A DNA stretch of 64,000 nt. It comes from Streptomyces humidus (GTDB lineage Bacteria > Actinomycetota > Actinomycetes > Streptomycetales > Streptomycetaceae). Each line of letters opens with the position of its first letter. The first letter of the stretch is position 1. The stretch lies in the NCBI RefSeq assembly GCF_014649655.1, contig NZ_BMTL01000010.1, forward strand, positions 62,001 through 126,000, in the 5' to 3' direction. A program made the translations under genes and the position numbers. Shown here piece by piece: positions 1 through 9,439 of this stretch. The notes under the pieces were generated by a model. That model ran no database searches. It had not been told where the DNA came from and was given only the letters and a program-made list of their open reading frames with translations.

Positions 1-936
1 CAGGCCGGAGGCGACGAGCGCGAGGGCCGCGTAGGCCACGGTCATGCGCCGCTGCGGGGCGGCCTTCCAGGCGATCGCGCCGCAGACCAGGCCGGAGAGC
101 ATGTTGCCCGCGGCGAACGTGCCGTACAGGACGCCGTTCAGGCCGGGCTCGCCGATCGACTCGGAGAACGCGGCCAGCGAGACCTGCATGCCGCCGAAGA
201 CGGAGCCGATGCCGAGGAAGGTCGCGATCAGCACGCGCACACCGGGGACGCGCAGAGCCGAGGCGTGTTCCACGTGCTTGTGCCCCGCGGGGGCGACCTG
301 GGGCTGGGTGCTCTTCTGCGCGGCGAACAGCAGACCGCCGAGCAGGGTCAGCGCGGCCTCGGCGATCAGGCCGGCGGCGGGGTTCACGGCGGTGCACAGG
401 GCGGTCGCCAGCAGCGGGCCGAAGACGAAGGTGAGCTCGTCCGTGACGGACTCGAAGGCCGCCGCGGTGGTCATCAGGGGCGAGCCCTTCAGCTTCACGC
501 CCCACCGGGCCCGCACCATGGGCCCGATCTGCGGCACCGAGGCGCCCGTGGGCACGGCGGCCGCGAACAGCGCCCACAGGGGCGCGTGGGCGAGGGCCAG
601 GACCGTGAGGGCGATCCCCGACGCGGTGTGCACGAGCACGCCGGGGATCAGTACCGCCCGCTGCCCGTAGCGGTCGGCGAGCCGCCCGCTGGAGGGCGCG
701 CACAGGGCCATGGAGACGCCGGTGACGGCCGCGGCGGCGCCGGCGGCCCCGTACGAGCCGGTGGTGTGCTGCACGAGCAGCACGATGGAGAGGGTGAGCA
801 TCGCGAACGGCTGACGGGCGGCGAAGCCGGGCAGCAGGAACGTCCAGGCGCCGCGGGTGCGCAGCAGCTGCCCGTATCCCGGGCGGGAGGAGGCCGACGA
901 GTCCTTCGACGGCTCGGTGGTGACCGTGGATGCCAC
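1..936 (-). CDS. MFS transporter (3' end beyond window)
   Basis: Reading the complement from a GTG at 936 gives an open frame to base 1 (312 codons, no stop), so the C-terminus lies outside the window. The protein is hydrophobic, with several membrane helices and a cytoplasmic loop after TM2 containing the GRLADRYGQR motif. That is the classic loop 2-3 signature of the major facilitator superfamily (GxLaDrxGrR). The start is preceded by an A/G-rich stretch (gaaagg). Family knowledge points to a proton-driven drug or metabolite exporter in the cytoplasmic membrane; the substrate cannot be read from sequence. Confidence 0.85.
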   Translation of the reverse strand, partial: MASTVTTEPSKDSSASSRPGYGQLLRTRGAWTFLLPGFAARQPFAMLTLSIVLLVQHTTGSYGAAGAAAAVTGVSMALCAPSSGRLADRYGQRAVLIPGVLVHTASGIALTVLALAHAPLWALFAAAVPTGASVPQIGPMVRARWGVKLKGSPLMTTAAAFESVTDELTFVFGPLLATALCTAVNPAAGLIAEAALTLLGGLLFAAQKSTQPQVAPAGHKHVEHASALRVPGVRVLIATFLGIGSVFGGMQVSLAAFSESIGEPGLNGVLYGTFAAGNMLSGLVCGAIAWKAAPQRRMTVAYAALALVASGL

Positions 937-1204
937 GGCCCGTGCCTTTCTGCCGCCTGGTAGCGCGCCCGTGCGGGGGGCGCCGAGAGCTGTCCTCTTG
1001 CGCGTGCTGCGGTAGATGCCGGAGTCCGCTCCAGGAGGTGTCCGGCCGCCATACGGTCGCGCCAGCTCTGCGTCAGGCAGAGTTGGTTCGATCAAAGTGC
1101 CCCTTCACCTTACAGGGATCAGGGTGTGCAAGGCCTGTGAAAAGGAGCACCGCACGCCCGGCTGCCTGTGAATGAAGGGGGTGTGAACGGTATGAAACGC
1201 GCAC

Positions 1205-2704
1205 TCAACGCACGTCGCCACCCGTGCCCAGCCATCCGGCGAGTTTGCCGCCGTGCCCGACGGCCCGCAGGCGCTTCTCCGCGGCGTCGCGGACCGGGTC
1301 GGTGGCCACGACGAGGAGTTCGTCGCCGCGCCGCAGGACGGTCGACGGCAGCGGGACGAACGAGGCTCCGTCCCGCACGACGAGGGTGACGGCGGACCCG
1401 GCCGGCAGCCGCAGTTCGTTGACCTCGACGCCGTGCATCTTCGACTCCTCCGGGATCGCGACGGACAGCAGGTGCCCGCGCAGCCGCTCCAGAGGCGCCG
1501 ACTCGACGCCGAGGTCGGCGGCCTCCGGATCCCCGCCCAGACGCAGCGTGCGCGCCAGCCAGGGCAGCGTCGGCCCCTGGACCAGGGTGTAGACGACGAC
1601 CAGGACGAAGACGATGTTGAAGATCCGGCGGCTCCCGTCGACGCCGTTCACCATGGGGATCGTCGCCAGGATGATGGGCACGGCGCCGCGCAGGCCGGCC
1701 CAGGACATCAGGGTCTGCTCCTGCCAGGGCACCCGGAAGGGCGTCAGGCACAGGAAGACGCTGACCGGGCGGGCCACCATGGTGAGCACCAGGCCGATGA
1801 CGAGCGCGGGCAGCACGTCGTCGCCCAGCTCGTGCGGGGTGACCAGCAGGCCGAGCAGGACGAACATGCCGATCTGGGCGATCCAGCCGAGGCCGTCGGC
1901 GAACCCGCGCGTGGCGGGCCAGTGCGGCAGTTTGGCGTTGCCCATGACCATCGAGGCGAGGTAGACGCCCAGGAAGCCGCTGCCGTGCGCCAGGGAGCCC
2001 GCCGCGTAGGCGGTGATGGCGATGGCCATGACGGCGATCGGGTAGAGGCCGGAGGCGGGCAGGGCGACGTGCCTGAGGCCCCAGGAGCCCAGCCAGCCGA
2101 CCGCCAGGCCGATGGCGGCGCCGATGGCCAGCTCCAGCGCTATCTCGCCCAGCAGCAGGTACCAGTGGTCGACCGGGCCGGCCGTGGAGAAGGCGACGAC
2201 CAGGATGACCACCGGGGCGTCGTTGAAGCCGGACTCGGCCTCCAGGGTGCCCGTCACGCGCGAGGGCAGGGGGATCTTGCGCAGCACGGAGAAGACCGCC
2301 GCCGCGTCCGTCGAGGACACCACCGCGCCGATGATCAGCGCCTGCCGCCACTCCAGACCCGTCACGAAGTGCGCGGCCGAGGCGGTGACGCCGACGCTGA
2401 CCGCCACTCCGGCCAGTGCCAGCGCCGTGGCCGAAGGCAGGGCCGGTTCGATCTCCTTCCACTTCGTGCCGAGGCCGCCCTCGGCGAGGATCACGACCAG
2501 GGCGGCGTAGCCGATGACCTGCGTCAGTTCGGCGTTGTCGAAGTGGACGTCGCCGATGCCGTCCTGGCCCATGGCGATGCCGATGCCCAGGTAGACGAGC
2601 AGGCTGGGCAGCCCGCTGCGCGAGGAGATCCGGACCGCCGCGACGGCGATGAGCAGGACGAGCGAGCAGACGAGCAGGAGCTGGTTGAGGTGGTGGACAG
2701 TCAG
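1205..2704 (-). CDS. potassium/proton antiporter, CPA1 (NhaP/CvrA-like) family with TrkA-C domain
   Basis: A 499-residue membrane protein when started at the CTG at 2704. About 12 hydrophobic helices are followed by a cytosolic TrkA-C (RCK-C) domain from roughly residue 411 to the end, the layout of NhaP2/CvrA K+/H+ antiporters. The family motif region around SGFNDAPVVI (the ND motif in the ion site) is present. In-frame ATGs at 2767, 2758 and 2752 have no ribosome binding site and add an Arg/Ala-rich N-terminus. The CTG has aaaggga a short distance upstream and gives the expected family N-terminus (TVHHLNQ), so CTG initiation is inferred. TrkA-C domains usually sense a nucleotide and gate transport. 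Confidence 0.85.
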   Translation of the reverse strand: MTVHHLNQLLLVCSLVLLIAVAAVRISSRSGLPSLLVYLGIGIAMGQDGIGDVHFDNAELTQVIGYAALVVILAEGGLGTKWKEIEPALPSATALALAGVAVSVGVTASAAHFVTGLEWRQALIIGAVVSSTDAAAVFSVLRKIPLPSRVTGTLEAESGFNDAPVVILVVAFSTAGPVDHWYLLLGEIALELAIGAAIGLAVGWLGSWGLRHVALPASGLYPIAVMAIAITAYAAGSLAHGSGFLGVYLASMVMGNAKLPHWPATRGFADGLGWIAQIGMFVLLGLLVTPHELGDDVLPALVIGLVLTMVARPVSVFLCLTPFRVPWQEQTLMSWAGLRGAVPIILATIPMVNGVDGSRRIFNIVFVLVVVYTLVQGPTLPWLARTLRLGGDPEAADLGVESAPLERLRGHLLSVAIPEESKMHGVEVNELRLPAGSAVTLVVRDGASFVPLPSTVLRRGDELLVVATDPVRDAAEKRLRAVGHGGKLAGWLGTGGDVR

Positions 2705-2985
2705 CGGCGGTTCCCTTTCACCGGCGCGCGCGCGTGGCGCGCGGGCGCACATGTGCATCGGATACATCGGACACGAAGCGGTGTGCGCCCCGGTCCAACT
2801 ACTTCATTACCTTACCTAACTCTTGACGATTTCTTGACGCTCGGCGAGCGCGAGACCGAACACCCTTCCGCGCGCGTACCCGACTCCGCGTCAAGTCGTG
2901 CGAACCCCTGCGCCTATGGTTGCTCCAGCGCTCATTCAAAAGGACAGCCCGCCGTGCCGCTCGCGTTAGGACAGCAAGGACAGCG

Positions 2986-5793
2986 ATGCCCCCCAACACC
3001 ACCGCCACATCGGGTGACAAGCCCGTCAAGTCCGGCAGGAAGAAGGGGCGCAAAGCCCGTTTGATCGTGCTTGTGCTGGTGCTGGCCATCATCGGTGGCG
3101 TGGCCTACGGGGCCTACTGGTCCATCAGCACGGTCCGCGCGTCCTTCCCGCAGACCAAGGGTTCGCTCACGCTCGAGGGCCTGTCCGGGCCCGTCGACGT
3201 GAAACGGGACGGCTACGGCGTCCCGCAGATCTACGCCGACACCGACGAGGACCTGTTCATGGCGCAGGGCTTCGTCCAGGCGCAGGACCGGTTCTACGAG
3301 ATGGACGTGCGCCGGCACCTGACGTCCGGACGGCTGTCGGAGATGTTCGGCAAGAGCCAGGTCGACAACGACGAGTTCCTGCGCACCCTGGGCTGGGACC
3401 GCGTCGCCCGGCAGGAGTACGACACGGTCCTGTCGCCCGACACCAAGAAGTACCTCCAGGCCTACGCCAAAGGCGTCAACGCGTACCTGAAGGGCAAGGA
3501 CGGCGCGGACATCTCCCTGGAGTACGCGGCCCTGGGCTTCACCAACGACTACAAGCCCGCCGAGTGGACCCCGGTCGACTCGGTGTCGTGGCTGAAGGCG
3601 ATGGCCTGGGACCTGCGCGGCAACATGCAGGACGAGATCGACCGCGCCCTGATGACCAGCCGGCTGGGCCCGCAGCAGATCGCCGACCTGTACCCGCAGT
3701 ATCCGTACAGCCGCAACCAGCCGATCGTCCAGGACGGCCGGTACGACGAGGCGACCAAGACCTTCGGGGGCGGCGACGGGGAGGGCTCGGGCAGCGGCTC
3801 GGGCGACTCGTCCGGCAGTGGCAGTGGCAGTGGCAGTGGCACGGGTACGGGCAGTGGCACGGGCGGGGGCAGCGGCTCGGGCTCGGCTGCGCAGAGCCAG
3901 CTCTCGGGCCTCTACCGCGTCCTGGACGACCTGCCCACGGCCGTCGGAGTGAACGGCAACGGCATCGGATCCAACTCCTGGGTCGTCGCCGGGACGCACA
4001 CGATCACCAAGAAGCCGCTGCTGGCCAACGACCCGCACCTGTCGGCCTCGCTGCCGTCCGTCTGGTACCAGATGGGCCTGCACTGCCGCAGCGTCTCCAG
4101 CAAGTGCGCGTACGACGTCTCCGGCTACACCTTCGCGGGCATGCCCGGTGTGATCATCGGCCACAACGCGGACATCGCCTGGGGCATGACGAACTCCGGC
4201 GCCGACGTCACCGACCTCTACCTGGAGAAGCTCTCCGGCGCCGACGGCTACCAGTACGACAACAAGGTCAAGCCGTTCGTCAGGCGCGACGAGACCATCA
4301 AGGTGGCCGGCGGCTCCGCGAAGAAGATCGTCGTCCGGCAGACCCAGGACGGGATGCCGCTGCTGTCCGACCGCGACGACGAACTCGTCAAGGTCGGCAA
4401 GAAGGCCACCGTCGACACCGCGGCGCCCGACCGCGGCGACGGTTACGCCGTCGCGCTGAAGTGGACCGCGCTGCAGCCCGGCACCTCCATGGACGCCGTC
4501 TTCCTCCTGGACAAGGCGAAGGACTGGGAGGGCTTCCGCAAGGCGGCCGAGAAGTTCGACGTGCCCTCGCAGAACCTGGTCTACGCCGACACCGCGGGCC
4601 ACATCGGCTACCAGCTGCCCGGCAAGATCCCCACGCGCGCGAAGGGCATGGACGGCTCCGTCCCGACACCCGGCTGGAAGTCGGGGTACCGGTGGACCGG
4701 CTACATCGACTTCAAGGAACTGCCCAACGAGTTCGACCCCCCGCGCGGGTACATCGTCACCGCCAACCAGGCCGTGGTCGACAAGGACAAGTACCCGTAC
4801 ACCCTCACCACGGACTGGGGCTACGGCACGCGGAGCCAGCGGATCACCGACCTGATCAAGAGCAAGATCAAGGGCGGCGGCAAGATCTCCACCGACGACA
4901 TGCGGCAGATGCAGCTGGACGACGCCAGCGAGATCGCGAAGCAGCTCGTGCCCCTGCTGAAGAAGATCAACCTTCAGGACCAGGACGTCCGGGACGCGCA
5001 GAAGCTGCTGGAGAACTGGGACTTCACCCAGGACGCCGACTCGGCCGCGGCCGCCTACTTCAACGCGGTCTGGCGCAACGTCCTCAAGCTGGCCTTCGGC
5101 AACAAGCTGCCCAAGGAGCTGCGCGTCGAGGACCAGTGCCTGTGGGTCGACCCGGTCAACACCACGGGCCCGGTCGACGACACCAAGAAGGTCCGCGAGT
5201 GCGGCCAGCGCGACGCCGACCAGGCGCAGCCGGACGGCGGCGACCGCTGGTTCGAGGTCGTGAACCGGCTCCTCGACAAGAAGAACAGCGAGTGGTGGAC
5301 GACGCCCGCCACGGGCACCCGCCCGGGCGCCGACCACGACCGGGACAAGCTGTTCGAGCGGGCCATGATCGACGCCCGCTGGGAGCTGACCGCCAAGCTC
5401 GGCAAGGACATCGACACGTGGAGCTGGGGACGGCTGCACCGTCTGTTCCTGAAGAACCAGACCCTGGGCACCAGCGGCCCCGGCTTCCTGCAGTACATCC
5501 TCAACCGCGGCCCGTGGAAGCTCAGCGGCGGTGAGGCCTCGGTCAACGCGACCGGCTGGAACGCGGCCGGCGGCTACGGGGTGGTGTGGGTGCCTTCGAT
5601 GCGCATGGTGGTCAACCTCGCCGACCTGGACAAGTCGAAGTGGATCAACCTCAGCGGCGCCTCGGGGCACGCCTTCAGCGCCCACTACACCGATCAGACG
5701 GGCACGTGGGCCGACGGCGAGCTGCTCGACTGGTCCTTCTCCGAGAAAGCGGTCGAGAACGGCGCCACGGACACGCTGGTCCTCAAGCCCTGA
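2986..5793 (+). CDS. penicillin acylase family protein (S45 Ntn hydrolase)
   Basis: Starts at the ATG at 2986 with caagga upstream; 935 residues. It has a basic N-terminus and one membrane anchor (about residues 24-45), then an alpha chain, a Gly/Ser/Thr-rich linker (about residues 262-304), and the motif GIGSNSWVV. Ser329 of this motif is the expected autocatalytic cleavage site and N-terminal nucleophile of the beta chain. The LLANDPHL motif follows, as in penicillin and acyl-homoserine-lactone acylases. The likely role is extracytoplasmic amide hydrolysis (beta-lactam side chain, AHL or lipopeptide); the substrate is unknown. The linker carries four exact ggcagt hexamers (3814-3837), suggesting slippage-prone length variation in the spacer peptide. 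Confidence 0.9.
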   Translation: MPPNTTATSGDKPVKSGRKKGRKARLIVLVLVLAIIGGVAYGAYWSISTVRASFPQTKGSLTLEGLSGPVDVKRDGYGVPQIYADTDEDLFMAQGFVQAQDRFYEMDVRRHLTSGRLSEMFGKSQVDNDEFLRTLGWDRVARQEYDTVLSPDTKKYLQAYAKGVNAYLKGKDGADISLEYAALGFTNDYKPAEWTPVDSVSWLKAMAWDLRGNMQDEIDRALMTSRLGPQQIADLYPQYPYSRNQPIVQDGRYDEATKTFGGGDGEGSGSGSGDSSGSGSGSGSGTGTGSGTGGGSGSGSAAQSQLSGLYRVLDDLPTAVGVNGNGIGSNSWVVAGTHTITKKPLLANDPHLSASLPSVWYQMGLHCRSVSSKCAYDVSGYTFAGMPGVIIGHNADIAWGMTNSGADVTDLYLEKLSGADGYQYDNKVKPFVRRDETIKVAGGSAKKIVVRQTQDGMPLLSDRDDELVKVGKKATVDTAAPDRGDGYAVALKWTALQPGTSMDAVFLLDKAKDWEGFRKAAEKFDVPSQNLVYADTAGHIGYQLPGKIPTRAKGMDGSVPTPGWKSGYRWTGYIDFKELPNEFDPPRGYIVTANQAVVDKDKYPYTLTTDWGYGTRSQRITDLIKSKIKGGGKISTDDMRQMQLDDASEIAKQLVPLLKKINLQDQDVRDAQKLLENWDFTQDADSAAAAYFNAVWRNVLKLAFGNKLPKELRVEDQCLWVDPVNTTGPVDDTKKVRECGQRDADQAQPDGGDRWFEVVNRLLDKKNSEWWTTPATGTRPGADHDRDKLFERAMIDARWELTAKLGKDIDTWSWGRLHRLFLKNQTLGTSGPGFLQYILNRGPWKLSGGEASVNATGWNAAGGYGVVWVPSMRMVVNLADLDKSKWINLSGASGHAFSAHYTDQTGTWADGELLDWSFSEKAVENGATDTLVLKP

Positions 5794-5810
5794 GCGGGCG
5801 AACGGCGAAG

Positions 5811-5859
5811 GGGCCCTCCACACGCGCGGACGCTGTCGGTGCGCGCGTGTGGAGGGCCC
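5811..5859. terminator. bidirectional intrinsic terminator
   Basis: Inverted repeat with an 18-bp perfect stem (5811-5828 with 5842-5859) and a 13-nt loop. It sits between the convergent penicillin acylase and cyclo-ligase genes, so it can serve both. Confidence 0.85.
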
Positions 5860-5866
5860 TTCCACG

Positions 5867-6493
5867 TCAGGGCCGGGCCGCGGTGAAGCGGCGGACCGCC
5901 GACGGCGTCACGGCGGCCTGCACCGGCCGGTCGTGCGCCTCGTCCGGGACGTGCTCGACGACCTCGGCGTCGTACAGGAGCACCAGCAGGAAGGGGGTGG
6001 CCCCGCGGGCGGCCAGCCGGGTCAGCACACGGTCGTACGACCCGCCTCCGCGGCCGAGCCGCACACCGCGCGCGTCGACCGCGAGACCGGGCAGCAGCAC
6101 GACGTCGGCGCCGGCCACGGCGTCCGGTCCGAGGCGCTCGCCGGCGGGCTCCAAGAGGGTTGTCTTCCCGCCGTGTTGGACCGGTGCGAGAGAGCCCTCG
6201 CCGGCGTACGCGCCCCAGTCCAGGTCGTTGTCGGGCAGCAGGGCGGGAAGCAGCACGCGCACGCCCCGGGCGACCAGCGCGTCCAGCAGCGCAGGGGTGC
6301 CGGGCTCGGCGCCCACCGAGACGTACGCCGCCACCGTGCGCGCCCGCGCCAGCTCGGGCAGCTCCAGGGCGCGCTCGGCCAGCGCGAGGGCGGCGGAACG
6401 CAGGTCATCCGTCGTCAACCTGTTCCTCGCGTCGAGGAGTCCTCGGCGCAACATCCGTTTGTCAGGCTCTGGTCCACCTTCGAGGTGACTCAT
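5867..6493 (-). CDS. 5-formyltetrahydrofolate cyclo-ligase
   Basis: 208 residues from the ATG at 6493 (gggagcgaag upstream); the open frame runs further upstream but without a good ribosome site. It contains the family signature LGRGGGSYDRVL near residue 150 and an N-terminal KRMLRRGLLDAR helix as in MTHFS/YgfA. The enzyme uses ATP to convert 5-formyl-THF (folinate) to 5,10-methenyl-THF in one-carbon metabolism and is cytosolic. It is divergent from galU, with about 115 bp of shared promoter DNA between them. Confidence 0.93.
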   Translation of the reverse strand: MSHLEGGPEPDKRMLRRGLLDARNRLTTDDLRSAALALAERALELPELARARTVAAYVSVGAEPGTPALLDALVARGVRVLLPALLPDNDLDWGAYAGEGSLAPVQHGGKTTLLEPAGERLGPDAVAGADVVLLPGLAVDARGVRLGRGGGSYDRVLTRLAARGATPFLLVLLYDAEVVEHVPDEAHDRPVQAAVTPSAVRRFTAARP

Positions 6494-6608
6494 ACTTCGC
6501 TCCCGCACCAGTCGTACATTGCTCTCACACAGCTTTTGTAAGTTCATATGATCATGAATTGGCCAGATCCACAGATTCGCCTCAAAGTCAGCGGATAAGG
6601 TGACCGGC

Positions 6609-7520
6609 ATGACTCAGTCGCACCCCAGGATCAGCAAGGCTGTCATCCCCGCGGCCGGCCTCGGCACCCGGTTCCTGCCGGCGACCAAGGCCACTCCCAA
6701 GGAGATGCTGCCGGTCGTGGACAAGCCCGCTATCCAGTACGTGGTCGAGGAGGCCGTCTCCGCCGGCCTCGACGACGTCCTCATGGTCACCGGCCGCAAC
6801 AAGCGGCCCCTGGAGGACCACTTCGACCGCAACTACGAACTCGAGTCGGCCCTGCAGAAGAAGGGCGACGCCGCTCGCCTCGCCAAGGTCCAGCAGTCCA
6901 GTGACCTCGCCACCATGCACTACGTGCGCCAGGGCGACCCCAGGGGCCTCGGCCACGCCGTCCTGTGCGCCGCCCCGCACGTCGGGCAGGAGCCCTTCGC
7001 CGTCCTCCTCGGCGACGACCTGATCGACCCCCGTGACCCGCTGCTCCAGCGCATGATCGAGGTCCAGGAGCAGCACGGCGGCAGCGTCGTGGCGCTCATG
7101 GAGGTCGGCCCCGAGCAGATCCACCTCTACGGCTGCGCGGCCGTGGACACCACCGTGGACAGCGACGTCGTCAAGGTGACCGGCCTCGTGGAGAAGCCGG
7201 ACCCGGCTGACGCCCCGTCGAACTACGCGATCATCGGCCGCTATGTGCTCGACCCGAGCGTGTTCGCCGTCCTGCGCGAGACCGAGCCCGGCCGCGGCGG
7301 CGAGATCCAGCTCACCGACGCCCTCCAGCAGCTCGCGCAGGACGAGAAGGTCGGCGGCCCCGTCCACGGCGTCGTCTTCAAGGGCCGCCGCTATGACACC
7401 GGCGACCGGGGCGACTACCTGCGTGCCATTGTCAGACTCGCGTGCGAACGTGAAGATCTGGGTCCGGACTTCCGGTCCTGGCTCCGTAGTTACGTCACCG
7501 AGGAGATGCAGCCACTTTGA
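6609..7520 (+). CDS. galU: UTP-glucose-1-phosphate uridylyltransferase
   Basis: 303 residues from the ATG at 6609, placed about 8 nt after gataagg; a GTG at 6600 overlaps the ribosome site and is less likely. The nucleotidyltransferase motif AAGLGTRFLPATKATPKEM near the N-terminus binds UTP, and VEKP follows later as in bacterial GalU. It makes UDP-glucose for trehalose/glycogen, cell-wall polymers and glycosylation. The stop overlaps the TTG start of the next gene (TTGA), so the two are translationally coupled. Confidence 0.95.
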   Translation: MTQSHPRISKAVIPAAGLGTRFLPATKATPKEMLPVVDKPAIQYVVEEAVSAGLDDVLMVTGRNKRPLEDHFDRNYELESALQKKGDAARLAKVQQSSDLATMHYVRQGDPRGLGHAVLCAAPHVGQEPFAVLLGDDLIDPRDPLLQRMIEVQEQHGGSVVALMEVGPEQIHLYGCAAVDTTVDSDVVKVTGLVEKPDPADAPSNYAIIGRYVLDPSVFAVLRETEPGRGGEIQLTDALQQLAQDEKVGGPVHGVVFKGRRYDTGDRGDYLRAIVRLACEREDLGPDFRSWLRSYVTEEMQPL

Positions 7521-8842
7521 GCACCGCCGCGCCCCGTCCCGCCGCCGAGGACCGCCTCTGGTCGGTGGACGAGCACCTGGAGGACATCCTCGCCACCGTC
7601 CGCCCACTGGAGCCCATCGAGCTGCAGCTGCCCGATGCCCAGGGCTGCGTCCTCGTCGAGGACGTCACGGTTCCGGTCTCTCTGCCGCCCTTCGACAACA
7701 GCTCCATGGACGGCTACGCGGTGCGGGTCGCGGACGTCGCCGGCGCGAGCGAGGAGTTCCCGGCCGCTCTGGAGGTCGTCGGCGACGTCGCGGCGGGACA
7801 GGCGGCCGACCGGCTCCACGTCGGGCCGGGCCAGGCCGCCCGCATCATGACCGGCGCCCCGCTGCCGCCCGGCGCCGAGGCCGTCGTCCCCGTGGAGTGG
7901 ACCGACGGAGGGCTCGGAGAGGGCCCGGTCAGCCAGATGCGCGCCCGCAGCCTCGCCCCCGAGCAGGCATCCGGGCACGTGCGCGTGTACCGGCCCGCCG
8001 ACGCACGCGCGCACGTGCGCGCCCAGGGCAGCGACGTGAAGGCGGGCGACCGCGCCCTCGACGCCGGAACCGTCCTCGGACCGCCCCAGATCGCCCTGCT
8101 CGCGGCGATCGGCCGCGCCTCCGTGCGGGTGCGCCCGCGCCCGCGTGTGGTCGTGATGTCCACCGGCAGCGAACTCGTCCAGCCCGGCGAAAAGCTGGGC
8201 AGCGGCCAGATCTACGACTCCAACAGCTTCGCCCTCACGGCCGCCGCCCGGGACGCCGGCGCCATCGCCTACCGGGTGGGCGCGGTCGCCGACGACGCCG
8301 ACACGCTGCGCTCCACGATCGAGGACCAGCTCGTGCGCGCCGACCTCGTCGTCACCACCGGCGGGGTGAGCGTCGGGGCCTACGACGTCGTCAAGGAGGC
8401 GCTGGAGCACGTCGGCGACGAGGACGAGGCGGGCGGCGGCGTCGAGTTCCGCAAGCTCGCCATGCAGCCGGGCAAGCCCCAGGGCTTCGGTTCCGTGGGC
8501 CCCGACCACACCCCCCTGCTGGCCCTGCCCGGCAACCCGGTGTCGTCGTACGTGTCCTTCGAGCTGTTCGTCCGCCCCGCCATCCGCACCCTCATGGGAC
8601 TCCCGGACGTCCACCGGCCCACCACGCGCGCGAAGTTGACCGCCGACAAGGCGCTGACCTCGCCGAAGGGCCGCAGACAGTTCCTGCGCGCGGTGCACAC
8701 CGGGGGCTCCGTGCGCCCGGTCGGCGGCGCCGGCTCCCACCTGGTCGCGGCCCTCGCGCACGCCGACTCGCTGATTGTCGTCCCCGAGGACGTGGAGTCC
8801 GTCGAGCCCGGCGTCGAGGTCGAGGTCGTCCTGCTCGGCTGA
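7517..8842 (+). CDS. glp: gephyrin-like molybdotransferase Glp (MoeA family)
   Basis: 441 residues from a TTG that overlaps the galU stop codon. Family landmarks are present: PPFDNSSMDGYAVR near the N-terminus, MTGAPLPPGAE, the MPT-binding TTGGVSVG motif and LPGNPVSSYVSFELF. MoeA proteins insert molybdate into adenylated molybdopterin. In Corynebacterium the orthologue Glp also binds FtsZ and a membrane receptor GlpR; that receptor homologue (SepX) lies four genes downstream here. A dual cofactor/divisome role is therefore plausible but not shown by sequence. Confidence 0.93.
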   Translation: MSTAAPRPAAEDRLWSVDEHLEDILATVRPLEPIELQLPDAQGCVLVEDVTVPVSLPPFDNSSMDGYAVRVADVAGASEEFPAALEVVGDVAAGQAADRLHVGPGQAARIMTGAPLPPGAEAVVPVEWTDGGLGEGPVSQMRARSLAPEQASGHVRVYRPADARAHVRAQGSDVKAGDRALDAGTVLGPPQIALLAAIGRASVRVRPRPRVVVMSTGSELVQPGEKLGSGQIYDSNSFALTAAARDAGAIAYRVGAVADDADTLRSTIEDQLVRADLVVTTGGVSVGAYDVVKEALEHVGDEDEAGGGVEFRKLAMQPGKPQGFGSVGPDHTPLLALPGNPVSSYVSFELFVRPAIRTLMGLPDVHRPTTRAKLTADKALTSPKGRRQFLRAVHTGGSVRPVGGAGSHLVAALAHADSLIVVPEDVESVEPGVEVEVVLLG

Positions 8843-8926
8843 GCGCTCCTGGTTGGGGGTACCGTGTCGCGCACAACAGGCCCGTGCGCCGCACCGCGCC
8901 GGGCCCGGACCGGGAGCGCCACCAGC

Positions 8927-9439
8927 ATGACTGTGCATTCCCGGGGGGAAACCCCCGGACCCCCTGAGAAGGACCGACTGACGCACATCGACGACGCGGG
9001 CGCAGCGCGCATGGTCGACGTGTCCGGCAAGGACGTCACCGCACGCACCGCGCGGGCCGGCGGGCGGGTCCTCGTCTCGCCCCGGGTCGTCGAGCTGCTG
9101 CGCGGCGAAGGGGTGCCCAAGGGTGACGCGCTGGCCACCGCGCGCATCGCGGGCATCATGGGCGCCAAGCGCACCCCGGACCTCATCCCGCTGTGCCACC
9201 CTCTCGCCGTCTCCGGTGTGAAACTGGAACTGTCGGTCGCGGACGACGCCGTGGAGATCACCGCCACGGTGAAGACGACGGACCGCACGGGCGTCGAGAT
9301 GGAGGCCCTCACCGCGGTCTCCGTCGCCGCGCTCACCGTGATCGACATGGTGAAGGCCGTCGACAAGGAAGCGGTGATCACGGACGTGCGCGTGGAGGAG
9401 AAGACGGGCGGCAAGTCGGGTGACTGGAGACGGTCATGA
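8927..9439 (+). CDS. moaC: cyclic pyranopterin monophosphate synthase MoaC
   Basis: 170 residues. The core is very typical: [35 protein letters not shown] and [16 protein letters not shown]. MoaC converts the MoaA product into cPMP, the first committed step of molybdenum cofactor synthesis. The ATG at 8927 gives an N-terminal tail of about 20 residues ahead of the usual MoaC start; no better initiation codon is visible nearer the core. The end overlaps mogA by ATGA, indicating coupling. Confidence 0.95.
   Translation: MTVHSRGETPGPPEKDRLTHIDDAGAARMVDVSGKDVTARTARAGGRVLVSPRVVELLRGEGVPKGDALATARIAGIMGAKRTPDLIPLCHPLAVSGVKLELSVADDAVEITATVKTTDRTGVEMEALTAVSVAALTVIDMVKAVDKEAVITDVRVEEKTGGKSGDWRRS

Noticed and set aside
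2932..5865. 977-residue minus-strand open frame antisense to the penicillin acylase
   Set aside because: It is a codon-bias shadow: high GC keeps the complementary frame open. No ribosome site and low-complexity Val/Gly/Arg sequence without domains.
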